Source: an uncultured Prevotellaceae bacterium
GTDB lineage: Bacteria > Bacteroidota > Bacteroidia > Bacteroidales > Bacteroidaceae
NCBI GenBank assembly: GCA_902769805.1
Contig: CACXQL010000036.1
Location: 1-41,009 of the forward strand
Reading direction: 5' to 3'
DNA: 41,009 nt
Each line of letters opens with the position of its first letter. The stretch's first letter is position 1. Positions 26,752 to 35,148 of this stretch are shown here, in pieces. The notes beneath the pieces are model-generated. The model had not been told where the DNA came from. It made no database searches and saw nothing but the letters and a program-made list of their open reading frames with translations. The translations under genes and the position numbers were made by a program.

Positions 26752-28803
26752 TTATTCTTCTGTGGGATAACTGATACGGGTATGGTAGATGGTCTTCAGC
26801 TTCTCCAAAAGAACAGTTTTAGCATACTGGATATCACGGAAGGTAATAGGGCACTCACGGAAATAACCCTCGCTGACCTGTGTGTCTATCAGCTTGTCGA
26901 CAAGGTCGCGGATAGCCTTCTCTGTATATTCAGGCAGGGAGCGGGAGGCTGCTTCGACAGTGTCCGCCATCATCAGGATAGCCTGTTCACGGGTGAAAGG
27001 ATTAGGACCAGGGTAGGTGAATAGTAAGTCGTCAACGGGCTCGTCAGGATGTTCGTTGTGGTATTTAATATAGAAATACTTGGCTTTACCCAGTCCATGA
27101 TGCGTACTGATGAAGTCACGGATCTCCTTAGGCAGGTTATACTTATCCGCCATTTTCTGTCCTTCCGTCACATGACTGATAATCATCTGGGCGCTTTCCA
27201 CCTCCGTCAGCATCTCATGCGGGTTGACACCTGATTGGTTCTCTGTAAAATAGATGGGGTTTGTGAGTTTGCCGATGTCATGATACAGGGCACCTGTACG
27301 CACCAGTTGTGCCTCTGCTCCAATCTTGTTGGCAATCTCACCGGCAAGGTTCGCCACCTGGATAGAGTGGTTGAAGGTGCCGGGGGCAATCTCACTCATC
27401 TGGCGTAACAGTTGGTTGTTGGTATTGGAAAGCTCAATAAGCGTGATGTCACTTGTAAATCCGAATGCCTTCTCAATCAAGTAGAGTAACGGGTATGCAA
27501 ATAACAAGGCGATACCGTTTGCAATCAGGTAGTTGTATATGCTATAGTCAATCTTCGACAGCGAGTCAGTCCTCATCCAGTCGAAGGAGAGGTTGACCGC
27601 CATTGTTGCCAAGGTGATGAAGATGGCAGTCTTGAATAACTGGGAGCGCTGGGACAGTTCTCTCAGGGAGGAGATAGCGACCAGACCGGCGACCGTCTCT
27701 ACCACTACAAACTCAAAGGAGTGTGTGAGCATGACGGCGCAGATCAAAATCATGGTGATATGTGCCATGAAAGCGGTACGTGAGTCCATGAACACACGTA
27801 CGAAGATCGGTACCATGGCATAGGGAAGGATATACACATGGGTGAATGTGTTGCGCATGAACAATGCCGTCAGGATAGCGAAAATCGTAATCAGGGCATA
27901 GGTCATCATGATCTTGCGAGACTTCACAAGGTAGTCTCTCCGATACAGGCTGAGGAAGAAGGTGAACCCCAGGATGATAATCGTCACATACAGGATTTTT
28001 CCCAGTAAAGAGAAACGGTTCTGGGTGTTATCCTCATGCAACCGCTCACTTTCCTTCATGAAAGACTCAATGGCACGGTAGGTCTTGTCTGTGACGATCT
28101 CTCCCCGGTCTACGATCTTCTGCCCTTTCTGTATGACTCCTGTTGCCAAGGCAATACTTGACATCATGTCATTGATACTCGTCTCACTCCGCACACGGTC
28201 ATAGATAAGGTTAGGCGTGATATAATCGTTCAGATTACATTTCTGGAGGATGGGGCGTTGTAGGGCAAGCATCTCGTCCTGGAAGAGTTGCTCGTAGGCG
28301 GTCTTGGAGGAATAGACCTCCATAATGGAGACGCTGTTAGCTTGCTTGTTGACGACGATGCGTATCATCCGTGCCGTATCATTACGCAGCTCCGAATATT
28401 CTGTCGGCGACATGATGCCTTGCTGATACAGGCTGTGAAGACGGTTGGAGATGATCTTCACATATTCCGGACCTAACTCAGGGATGCCCTCGGCAAAGTC
28501 CTGCTGGAACTTCTTGACCATCTGAGCTTCTTTCTCCTGATCGTACTGATAATAAGGCTCGTAAGTTTTCATCAAACTGTCTTTCTCAGCACGAATGGCC
28601 TCGTCAGACTTATACACGGGGAAATCAAATGGCGCAGTGACGTCTGCGTATTTCCAGGGCTTTCCTTTCTCTAAATGGTAATAAGTGCGGTTGTCATGGG
28701 GCATTGCCCATACAATCAGTGCGATGGATATGATAATCAATACCAGGCGTGTCACGAAATTACGCCAGGTCTGCTCTTCTTGGAAACTGAAATTACTCTT
28801 CAT
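26752..28803 (-). CDS. 7TM-HD family membrane protein, probable cyclic-di-AMP phosphodiesterase (PgpH-like)
   Basis: A 683-residue protein. One N-terminal helix (LVLIIISIALIVWAM) is followed by an extracytoplasmic 7TMR-HDED domain (~40-270), seven membrane helices (~280-470), and a cytoplasmic HD domain: PGTFNHSIQVANLAGEIANKIG (first His), GALYHDIGKL (HD pair), STHHGLGKAKYFY and ADTVEAASRS (later His/Asp ligands). PgpH in Listeria hydrolyses c-di-AMP; by homology this protein would do so here. The gene is divergent from gltX and has a leaderless-type promoter. Confidence 0.88.
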   Translation of the reverse strand: MKSNFSFQEEQTWRNFVTRLVLIIISIALIVWAMPHDNRTYYHLEKGKPWKYADVTAPFDFPVYKSDEAIRAEKDSLMKTYEPYYQYDQEKEAQMVKKFQQDFAEGIPELGPEYVKIISNRLHSLYQQGIMSPTEYSELRNDTARMIRIVVNKQANSVSIMEVYSSKTAYEQLFQDEMLALQRPILQKCNLNDYITPNLIYDRVRSETSINDMMSSIALATGVIQKGQKIVDRGEIVTDKTYRAIESFMKESERLHEDNTQNRFSLLGKILYVTIIILGFTFFLSLYRRDYLVKSRKIMMTYALITIFAILTALFMRNTFTHVYILPYAMVPIFVRVFMDSRTAFMAHITMILICAVMLTHSFEFVVVETVAGLVAISSLRELSQRSQLFKTAIFITLATMAVNLSFDWMRTDSLSKIDYSIYNYLIANGIALLFAYPLLYLIEKAFGFTSDITLIELSNTNNQLLRQMSEIAPGTFNHSIQVANLAGEIANKIGAEAQLVRTGALYHDIGKLTNPIYFTENQSGVNPHEMLTEVESAQMIISHVTEGQKMADKYNLPKEIRDFISTHHGLGKAKYFYIKYHNEHPDEPVDDLLFTYPGPNPFTREQAILMMADTVEAASRSLPEYTEKAIRDLVDKLIDTQVSEGYFRECPITFRDIQYAKTVLLEKLKTIYHTRISYPTEE

Positions 28804-28809
28804 ACTGAT

Positions 28810-28818
28810 GCAAAGATA
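28810..28818 (-). promoter_or_regulatory. -7 promoter element of the 7TM-HD gene
   Basis: On the - strand TATCTTTGC ends only six bases before the ATG at 28803, so transcription should start at or next to the start codon (leaderless mRNA). Confidence 0.6.
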
Positions 28819-28881
28819 CGAAAAAAAACTGAACTCAATGGATTTACAGACGAAAAAGCCTTATATATTAAAAAAAATGTG

Positions 28882-28890
28882 TAAATTTGC
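28882..28890 (+). promoter_or_regulatory. -7 promoter element of gltX
   Basis: TAAATTTGC, 29 bases before the ATG at 28920. No good TTTG at -33. Confidence 0.55.
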
Positions 28891-28919
28891 AGCAATTTTA
28901 AGTGAAACCATTTCATAAT

Positions 28920-30437
28920 ATGGCAGAAAGAAGAGTAAGGGTGCGCTTTGCACCCAGTCCTACAGGGGCTTTGCACATCGGAGGAGTACGCACTGCCCTG
29001 TATAATTATCTGTTTGCTCGTCAGCATGGCGGTGACTTAGTGTTCCGTATTGAGGATACAGACTCTACGCGTTTCGTACCAGGAGCTGAGGAATATATCA
29101 TAGAGTCTTTTAAGTGGCTTGGTATTCAGTTTGACGAGGGCGTGTCCTTCGGTGGTGACAAAGGACCCTATCGTCAGAGTGAGCGTCGCGACATCTATAA
29201 GAAATATGTTCAGCAGCTGTTGGACGCAGGAAAGGCGTATGTCGCCTTCGACACTCCGGCGGAACTGGAAGCCAAGCGTGCTGAGATTCAGAATTTCCAA
29301 TATGACTGTCATACGCGTCAGCAGATGCGTAACTCACTCACTTTATCGAAAGAGGAAGTCGATCAGTTGATGGCAGACGGAAAACAGTATGTTGTCCGCT
29401 TTAAGGTAGAACCCGACCAGGAGATCCTTGTCAATGACCTGATCCGTGGTGAGGTTCGTGTGAAGAGTGATATCTGTGACGACAAGGTGCTGTATAAGAG
29501 TGCTGACGAACTGCCGACCTATCATTTGGCGAATATTGTGGATGACCATCTGATGGAGATATCCCATGTGATCCGTGGTGAGGAATGGTTACCTTCAGCT
29601 CCTTTGCATGTCATGCTCTATCGCGCTTTCGGCTGGGAGGATACGATGCCTCGTTTCGCCCATCTTCCTTTGTTGCTGAAACCCGATGGCAAAGGAAAGC
29701 TGTCGAAGCGTGATGGTGACCGTCTGGGTTTCCCTGTGTTCCCGTTAGAGTGGCATGACCCCAAGACGGGTGAGGTGTCCTCTGGTTATCGGGAGAGTGG
29801 TTATTTCCCTGAGGCAGTCATCAACTTCCTTGCTTTGCTGGGATGGAACCCTGGCACTGAGCAAGAGATGTTCACGTTGGATGAATTGGTGCAGTTGTTT
29901 GATATCACGAAATGTTCGAAGGCAGGTGCCCGTTTCGCTTACGAGAAAGGTATCTGGTTCAATCATGAGTATATCCTGAAGAAGAGTAATGAGGAGATTG
30001 CCGCATTGTTCGAACCGATCTGTCGTGAACATGGCGTAAAGGATTCCTCAGAGCGCATCCTTCAGGTTGTATCGATGATGAAGGACCGCGTGTCTTTTGT
30101 CAAGGAGTTGTGGCCTCTCTGTTCATTCTTCTTCGAGGCTCCCACAGCCTATGATGAGAAGACTGTCAAGAAACGCTGGAAGGAAGACTCGGCTGCGCAG
30201 TTGACAGAGCTGATGAGTGTACTTGAGGGTCTTGATGATTTCTCCTTGGAGCATCAGGAACAGGTGGTAGAGCAGTGGATTACAGAGAAGGAATATAAGT
30301 TAGGCAATATCATGAATGCCTGGCGCCTCACGTTGGTTGGTGAGGGCAAGGGACCTGGAATGTTCGATATCTCTGCTTTCTTAGGTAAGGAAGAGACGAT
30401 ACAAAGAATGAAAAGGGCTATAGAAGTATTAGGCTGA
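28920..30437 (+). CDS. gltX: Glutamate-tRNA ligase
   Basis: 505 residues from the ATG at 28920 ([22 protein letters not shown]). A GTG six codons upstream is in frame, but homologs begin at MAER. Class I synthetase signatures are present: the HIGH-type motif in [17 protein letters not shown], and the KMSKS-type loop KLSKRDGD (~265). The C-terminal helical anticodon-binding domain is present. It charges tRNA-Glu. The length is normal for the family. It is first in an apparent operon with waaA, two bases away, and the gamma carbonic anhydrase gene. Confidence 0.95.
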   Translation: MAERRVRVRFAPSPTGALHIGGVRTALYNYLFARQHGGDLVFRIEDTDSTRFVPGAEEYIIESFKWLGIQFDEGVSFGGDKGPYRQSERRDIYKKYVQQLLDAGKAYVAFDTPAELEAKRAEIQNFQYDCHTRQQMRNSLTLSKEEVDQLMADGKQYVVRFKVEPDQEILVNDLIRGEVRVKSDICDDKVLYKSADELPTYHLANIVDDHLMEISHVIRGEEWLPSAPLHVMLYRAFGWEDTMPRFAHLPLLLKPDGKGKLSKRDGDRLGFPVFPLEWHDPKTGEVSSGYRESGYFPEAVINFLALLGWNPGTEQEMFTLDELVQLFDITKCSKAGARFAYEKGIWFNHEYILKKSNEEIAALFEPICREHGVKDSSERILQVVSMMKDRVSFVKELWPLCSFFFEAPTAYDEKTVKKRWKEDSAAQLTELMSVLEGLDDFSLEHQEQVVEQWITEKEYKLGNIMNAWRLTLVGEGKGPGMFDISAFLGKEETIQRMKRAIEVLG

Positions 30438-30439
30438 GT

Positions 30440-31660
30440 ATGTACAACCTCGGAATATATCTCTATCTTATAGGCGTAGCCATCGCGAGCCTTTTCAATG
30501 AGAAGGTGCGTAAGATGTGGAGAGGTGAGCGTGATGCCATCCGAGTACTGAAGGAGAAGGTGGATCCGGAGGCACGATATGTGTGGTTCCATGCGGCTTC
30601 CTTGGGAGAGTTTGAGCAGGGTCGCCCTTTGATGGAGCAGTTACACCGTGAGCATCCAGACTATAAGATACTCCTGACGTTCTTCTCTCCTTCAGGATAT
30701 GAGGTACGTAAGAATTACGAGGGAGCGGATATCATCTGTTATCTGCCGCTTGATACGATTACTAATGCCCGTCGTTTCCTTCGTGCCATCCATCCTGTGA
30801 TGGCGTTCTTCATCAAGTATGAGTTCTGGTATAACTATCTGCATATCCTGAAGCACCGTAATGTACCTGTTTATAGTGTCAGCAGCATCTTCCGTCCCGA
30901 CCAGATATTCTTCAAATGGTATGGCAAGCAATATGCACATGTACTGAAATGCTTTACTCATTTCTATGTGCAGAACCAGACGAGCAAAGAGCTGTTGGCG
31001 AAGATAGGTGTTACGGATGTCTCTATTGTCGGTGACACCCGTTTCGACCGTGTGCTACAGATTAAGGAGGCGGCTAAGCAACTGCCTGTCGTAGAGGCTT
31101 TCTGCCAACAGCAAAAAGTGTTTGTGGCAGGTTCTTCTTGGCAACCCGATGAGGATATCTTTATCCGTTATTTCAATGAACATCCCGAATGGAAGATGGT
31201 GATTGCCCCTCATGTGATTGGTGAGGATCATCTGCAACAGATAATAGGAAAGTTAGAAGGGCGCAAGGTCGTTCGATATTCACAGGCGACAGAAGAGAAT
31301 GTCCGTGATGCAGAGGTACTTATCATCGACTGCTTCGGACTCCTTTCCAGCATCTACCGCTATGCTACCGTTTGTTATGTGGGCGGAGGTTTTGGTGTAA
31401 GTATTCACAACACGTTAGAGGCTGCCGTATGGGGTAAACCGGTTATCTTTGGTCCTGAGAACAAGAAGTTCCAGGAGGCACAAGGACTGAAACAGTGTGG
31501 CGGTGGCTTTGAGATTCATGATGCTGATGAGTTCAATGCATTGATGAATCGTTTCGAGAAAGAGGCTGACGCATTGACTCAGGCAAGTCAGGCAGCAGGT
31601 ACCTTTGTGCGCCAACGTGCAGGAGCAACGCAGATGATTCTTTCTGACGTACAATTTTGA
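30440..31660 (+). CDS. waaA: 3-deoxy-D-manno-octulosonic acid (Kdo) transferase
   Basis: A 406-residue GT30-type glycosyltransferase. An N-terminal membrane-associated helix (YNLGIYLYLIGVAIASLF) is followed by VWFHAASLGEFEQGRPLM with the conserved Glu acting as base, DTRFDRV, FVAGSSWQPDE, and GGGFGVSIHNTLEAAVWGKPVIFGPE near the C-terminus. It transfers Kdo from CMP-Kdo to lipid IVA in lipopolysaccharide synthesis at the inner face of the inner membrane. It lies directly after gltX. Confidence 0.93.
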   Translation: MYNLGIYLYLIGVAIASLFNEKVRKMWRGERDAIRVLKEKVDPEARYVWFHAASLGEFEQGRPLMEQLHREHPDYKILLTFFSPSGYEVRKNYEGADIICYLPLDTITNARRFLRAIHPVMAFFIKYEFWYNYLHILKHRNVPVYSVSSIFRPDQIFFKWYGKQYAHVLKCFTHFYVQNQTSKELLAKIGVTDVSIVGDTRFDRVLQIKEAAKQLPVVEAFCQQQKVFVAGSSWQPDEDIFIRYFNEHPEWKMVIAPHVIGEDHLQQIIGKLEGRKVVRYSQATEENVRDAEVLIIDCFGLLSSIYRYATVCYVGGGFGVSIHNTLEAAVWGKPVIFGPENKKFQEAQGLKQCGGGFEIHDADEFNALMNRFEKEADALTQASQAAGTFVRQRAGATQMILSDVQF

Positions 31661-31667
31661 AAAGACA

Positions 31668-32216
31668 ATGGCACTGATTAAGAGTTATAAAGGCTTAACC
31701 CCGAAATGGGGGCGTGACTGCTATTTCAGCGAGAATGCGACGATAGTAGGTGAGGTGACGATGGGCGACGAGTGTTCTGTATGGTTCAATGCAGTAGTCC
31801 GTGGCGATGTGGCTCCCATAACTATTGGCAACGGGACGAATATTCAAGACGGCTCCTGTGTTCATGTCACACACGATACTGGTCCTACGCATATTGGCAA
31901 TATGGTTACTATCGGACATAACGTTACTGTACATGCCTGTACTATTCATGATGGTGCTTTGATAGGCATGGGCTCCACGCTCCTTGACGGTTGTGAGATA
32001 GGCGAAGGTGCCATTGTTGCTGCTGGTGCCTTGGTACTTCAGAACACAAAGATTCCCCCTCATGAGATATGGGGAGGTGTTCCTGCCAAGTATATCAAAC
32101 CTGTTCGTCCAGGTCAGACAGACAATTCCCAGCATTATGTGGAGTATGCCAGGATTTATATGGAAGAGAATCCTGACTGCCGCTTTAGCAACGAGTTAGA
32201 GACAAAGACTATCTGA
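31668..32216 (+). CDS. Gamma carbonic anhydrase-like hexapeptide-repeat protein
   Basis: A 182-residue left-handed beta-helix protein. Hexapeptide repeats run from ENATIVGEVTMGDE to GEGAIVAAGALV, then the typical C-terminal turn PPHEIWGGVPAKYIKPV. Candidate metal ligands are the His residues in CVHVTHDT and GHNVTVHAC, placed as in YrdA/CaiE and Cam-type gamma carbonic anhydrases. Activity cannot be assumed; many relatives are not proven enzymes. Seven bases after waaA, so probably co-transcribed. The last 8 bp overlap the convergent metallophosphoesterase gene. Confidence 0.88.
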   Translation: MALIKSYKGLTPKWGRDCYFSENATIVGEVTMGDECSVWFNAVVRGDVAPITIGNGTNIQDGSCVHVTHDTGPTHIGNMVTIGHNVTVHACTIHDGALIGMGSTLLDGCEIGEGAIVAAGALVLQNTKIPPHEIWGGVPAKYIKPVRPGQTDNSQHYVEYARIYMEENPDCRFSNELETKTI

Positions 32217-33297
32217 TAGTGACGACTAAGTATTCTGAACGGGTTCCGATGCGGAACTTGCCACCCCAGATACCGATTCCAGAAGTGATATAGTAATGAG
32301 TGTCCCCTTTTTGTAATGCACCATGGGCACACTCATAGACGTTCTCCGTAATCCATGAGATAGGCCATACTTGTCCGTGATGGGTATGTCCACTGAACTG
32401 GAAGTCAATCTTCTGCCGTTCTGACTGCTCCAAGAAGTAAGGCTGATGGTCGAGGAGGATGTTGAACTTACTCTTGTCTGCCTGTTTCATGAGGTCGGCA
32501 AGGGTCTTACGGTGTTGGTTGGTACGGTCGTCCCTTCCGATGATACAGAGGTCGCCAACGGTTACGCAAGAGTCTTGCAACAGATGGATGCCAGCTTGTT
32601 TGTAGAACTGTTGTGCCTCAGGCTCGCCACTATAGAACTCATGATTGCCAATACAAGCGTAAATGGGAGCGTTGAGGCGCTTGAACTCCTCAAACATCCG
32701 TTGCTCTTTTAGGGGGCGCATACTCATATCAATAATATCGCCTGCTATCAGGATGAGGTCGGCATGTTCCTCGTTAATCATATCCACCCAGCGATGCAGT
32801 TCTGCCCTTCTGTTATGATAGCCTAAATGCAGGTCACTCATCATCACGAGTTTGAGAGGCTTTGCCAAAGGCTTCTTGGTGGTGAGTTGTATCTCCTCAC
32901 GATACTTGTGCATATAGTGGAAATAGCCATAGGTGAAGAGAATGGTCATGAAGATGAAGATGCCTATAGCCGTAGTCCAGTTATTATATAATAAGGTACG
33001 CGGAATCAGTCGTACCAGTCTTCCCAAGTCGAGCAACAGGAAGAGAATGAAGAGATAGAGCAGGATGATGAGGCTGGAGTTCGCTACTTCATAGCAGAAG
33101 ATGGCAACAGGCATAGGCATACCGTCTGTCGAACGTGAGAAGTTGGCGAAGGTCAACAAAAAAGCTCCCACCATCAGGGCAATCACCACGGTCTTCCATA
33201 TTGCCGAAAGGGGCAGCAGACACCAGATATGCCATCCGATATAGCTAAGGGCAAGGAGGGGCAGGGCGAAGAATAACATCATCCACATCGTCTTCAT
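32209..33297 (-). CDS. Membrane-anchored metallophosphoesterase
   Basis: 362 residues from the ATG at 33297 (MKTMWMMLFFALPLLALSYIG). An in-frame ATG at 33342 is rejected because it lies inside the terminator hairpin of the upstream mdh gene. Four to five hydrophobic segments occupy residues ~1-135. The catalytic domain carries the calcineurin-like motifs MSDLHLGYHNRR, LILIAGDIIDM, CIGNHEF and FSGHTHHGQVWP with the expected metal-binding Asp, His and Asn residues. It resembles YaeI-type phosphodiesterases; the substrate is unknown. Confidence 0.88.
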   Translation of the reverse strand: MKTMWMMLFFALPLLALSYIGWHIWCLLPLSAIWKTVVIALMVGAFLLTFANFSRSTDGMPMPVAIFCYEVANSSLIILLYLFILFLLLDLGRLVRLIPRTLLYNNWTTAIGIFIFMTILFTYGYFHYMHKYREEIQLTTKKPLAKPLKLVMMSDLHLGYHNRRAELHRWVDMINEEHADLILIAGDIIDMSMRPLKEQRMFEEFKRLNAPIYACIGNHEFYSGEPEAQQFYKQAGIHLLQDSCVTVGDLCIIGRDDRTNQHRKTLADLMKQADKSKFNILLDHQPYFLEQSERQKIDFQFSGHTHHGQVWPISWITENVYECAHGALQKGDTHYYITSGIGIWGGKFRIGTRSEYLVVTIR

Positions 33298-33310
33298 GTT
33301 TAGTGATATG

Positions 33311-33345
33311 AAAAATGGGGAACGAATTGCCTCATTCCCCATTTT
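33311..33345 (-). terminator. Terminator of the malate dehydrogenase gene
   Basis: On the - strand arms AAAATGGGGAATGA and TCGTTCCCCATTTTT pair with a short loop and the second arm ends in five T. It begins 13 bases after the mdh stop and ends 13 bases before the metallophosphoesterase ATG, so that gene would need readthrough. Confidence 0.75.
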
Positions 33346-33357
33346 CTGTGTCTGTTC

Positions 33358-34332
33358 TTACAGGTTCGGATTCTCTGTCTTCCAGTCAGCTACGGCAGGA
33401 ATGATGCCAAGGCCGATAATCTCGTCGCGCATCTTCTGCAGGTGCTCGTACGAAGCCTGAAGTGCAGCCATCTCCTCAGCAGTACCCTCTGGCTGAGTGA
33501 AGTGAACACCGTCCTTGTCGATAGTGGTGGGCATAGCCATCATCACGTTCTTGAAACCATAAGCGTTGACATAGCAACCAGCAGGCCACTTGAAGGGTTC
33601 GCCACCCATGGCTCCCTCAATCATCTTAACTGCCTGATAAGCGGGGCTCTGGAAAGAAGAGCGACCACGCAACTTGATGATATTGCTACCACCCTGTGTC
33701 GTCATGTGCTTGATCTCTGCCCAACGCTCGTCAGAGAGAGGAAGCTCAGAGAGGGGCTTGCCGTCGATGAGAGCCTTGCTGGCGAATACTGCCATCTGCT
33801 CACCGTGACCACCATAGGTGTAAGCGTTGGTAACCTTGTCCTGACGAACACCGAACTCCTGAGCCAACTGCTGCTGCAAACGGGTAGAGTCGAGAGCTGC
33901 CAGAGAGGTCAGTTGGTTGGGCTTCAACCCTGAGTGAATAAGAGCTGTAAGCGCTGTTACGTCGGCGGGGTTGAAGATAACTACTACGTGCTTTACGTCC
34001 GGGCAGTACTTCTTGATGTTCTCACCGAAGTCTGCTGCAATCTGGCAGTTGCCTTTCAGCAAATCCTCACGTGTCATGCCTTCCTTACGTGGAGCACCAC
34101 CAGAAGAAATGATGTACTTAGCACCTGTGAAAGCCTCCTTGGCATCTACAGTGTAAGAGATGTTTGCACCAGGGAAAGCGCAGTGACACATCTCGTCGTA
34201 AACACCATGAACACCAGGCTCATAGATATCATACAAACTAATGTTGGGAGTCAAGCCCAGCATCAACACACTCTGTACCATGTTACCGCCGGCACCAACA
34301 ATCACCAATTTCTCGTCTGTTAAAAAAGCCAT
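33358..34332 (-). CDS. mdh: Malate dehydrogenase
   Basis: A 324-residue lactate/malate dehydrogenase family enzyme. The NAD-binding loop is VIVGAGGNMVQS and the substrate loop GGAPRKEGMTREDLL contains the paired Arg that selects dicarboxylates. Also present are VVIFNPADVTA, LAALDSTRL and the catalytic His in YGGHGEQM. It interconverts malate and oxaloacetate with NAD in the cytoplasm, in central metabolism leading to succinate and propionate in these anaerobes. Monocistronic with its own promoter and terminator. Confidence 0.95.
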   Translation of the reverse strand: MAFLTDEKLVIVGAGGNMVQSVLMLGLTPNISLYDIYEPGVHGVYDEMCHCAFPGANISYTVDAKEAFTGAKYIISSGGAPRKEGMTREDLLKGNCQIAADFGENIKKYCPDVKHVVVIFNPADVTALTALIHSGLKPNQLTSLAALDSTRLQQQLAQEFGVRQDKVTNAYTYGGHGEQMAVFASKALIDGKPLSELPLSDERWAEIKHMTTQGGSNIIKLRGRSSFQSPAYQAVKMIEGAMGGEPFKWPAGCYVNAYGFKNVMMAMPTTIDKDGVHFTQPEGTAEEMAALQASYEHLQKMRDEIIGLGIIPAVADWKTENPNL

Positions 34333-34370
34333 AATTCGAATATTTTTCTTTTAATTGTTTTTGAATGCAT

Positions 34371-34400
34371 GCAAAGGTACAAATAATTTTCAATTCTCAA
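34371..34400 (-). promoter_or_regulatory. Promoter of mdh
   Basis: On the - strand TTG (34400-34398), 18 bases, TACCTTTGC (34379-34371). Predicted leader about 32 bases. Confidence 0.7.
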
Positions 34401-34415
34401 TTCTCAATTCACAAT
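34391..34415. repeat. CAATTCT short direct repeat upstream of mdh
   Basis: Three or four 7-base units (CAATTCT, CAATTCT, CAATTCA, CAATTAA) in a row, covering the -33 region of the mdh promoter. Confidence 0.6.
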
Positions 34416-34521
34416 TAAATATGTTATTTATTCTAAAAGTGTCGCCATTGCCAACTCTGTGTTGCAAACTTAAATGCTAAATAGGCGAAAGTTGAACGTG
34501 GCTTAGTCTGTTTTATTCTAA

Positions 34522-34730
34522 AGCCTCCTCTCGACTGCCCTATATCTGGCTGTCTCTTAGGTCAGCAGCGAGTGCTGCTGACTTTGACAGCGACCGCCGT
34601 CGATATTAGCAGCGCCCGCTGCTAATAACAGCACCGTCCGCTGTTATACCGACAACAACGCCACTTTCACCCTGATTGTGCCTGCCTTTCCCCCTGTTAT
34701 AACGCCTCTTTCCCCTATCAGAAAGCATCT
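34522..34730 (+). repeat. Dispersed multi-hairpin repeat, copy 2
   Basis: Inverted counterpart of 3207-3415. Hairpins: 9-bp stem at 34561-34582, 9-bp stem at 34605-34626, and TAACAGC/GCTGTTA at 34626-34646. The 16-base palindrome of copy 1 is degraded here (GACAGCGACCGCCGTC), while the last stem is intact here and degraded in copy 1. Same length in both copies, so divergence is by substitution. Confidence 0.85.
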
Positions 34731-34830
34731 GTTTCTTTAATTCCTATCGAATTCCTTGCATCTTTCAGAAATATTCTTTATCTTTAAAACAAGTTTTTAA
34801 GATACTCTTGTTCAAAAATACCCAAATATA

Positions 34831-34863
34831 TTTGGCATTTTATTCACTTATTCGTATCTTTGC
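34831..34863 (+). promoter_or_regulatory. Consensus promoter of the structured RNA
   Basis: TTTG (34831-34834), 20 bases, TATCTTTGC (34855-34863). It places the transcript start near 34870, exactly at the closing stem of the RNA. Confidence 0.85.
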
Positions 34864-34869
34864 TTCTTG

Positions 34870-35095
34870 AACACAGGCGCGAAGTCTCAGTGGAGGTGTC
34901 TGTGTGACTTTTGAGGAAATATTAACAAGCGTTTGCTGTTATTCGGAATTGCTCTGAAATGTAGGAAGTTTCAAAAAATCAAACCGAATGAATAAGTCGC
35001 AAACGTCTGTGCGTAATGCATGGGCGTGACTTATCCGGTTTGGTGGGTATCCTACAACCTCAGAGCATGGGTGAGAATATCGCCTGTGCTTTTTC
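34870..35095 (+). ncRNA. Structured noncoding RNA upstream of the methyltransferase (class uncertain; 6S-like or leader RNA)
   Basis: About 226 bases bounded by a consensus promoter and a T5 tail. The ends pair perfectly (CACAGGCG at 34872-34879 with CGCCTGTG at 35081-35088). Inside is a long rod of matched 7-bp blocks: GCTCTGA 34951-34957 with 35060-35066, TGTAGGA 34960-34966 with 35050-35056, CAAACCG 34980-34986 with 35036-35042, and ATAAGTC 34992-34998 with 35028-35034. About 70 bases on the 5' side carry a small AACAAGC..GCTGTT hairpin. I see no tmRNA, RNase P or SRP RNA hallmarks. Length and promoter/terminator layout would suit 6S RNA or the Bacteroidales-1 motif. Alternatively it is a leader for the downstream defence pair, since no other promoter is visible before that gene. 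Confidence 0.75.
35072..35095 (+). terminator. 3' end of the structured RNA, terminator-like
   Basis: The 3' strand of the closing stem (CGCCTGTG, 35081-35088) is followed by a C and five T (35090-35094), so the closing stem can double as an intrinsic terminator. Confidence 0.6.
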
Positions 35096-35123
35096 GTTGT
35101 AAATACCTACCTCCGAAGATAAG

Positions 35124-35148
35124 CATACGCATTAATGCATAGCGTATG
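35124..35148 (+). promoter_or_regulatory. Inverted repeat covering the methyltransferase start codon
   Basis: CATACGC (35124-35130) and GCGTATG (35142-35148) form a 7-bp stem with an 11-base loop. The second arm contains the ATG at 35146-35148, so the start codon would be sequestered in the mRNA. It could also be a protein-binding operator. Confidence 0.6.

Larger units (their letters stand above)
34333..35145. other. 813-bp gene-free interval: repeats, dispersed element, structured RNA
   Basis: Holds the mdh promoter, a short CAATTCT direct repeat (34391-34415), repeat copy 2 (34522-34730), a consensus promoter with a 226-base structured RNA (34831-35095), and an inverted repeat over the methyltransferase start codon. 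Nothing is recognised at 34416-34521 or 34731-34830. Confidence 0.7.

Noticed and set aside
28902-28919. GTG start for gltX six codons upstream
   Set aside because: The added residues do not occur at the N-terminus of the family, which begins MAER, and the ATG at 28920 suits the promoter.
34870-35095. Structured RNA as a retron or tmRNA
   Set aside because: No reverse transcriptase gene nearby, no tag-peptide frame and no tRNA-like ends were found.
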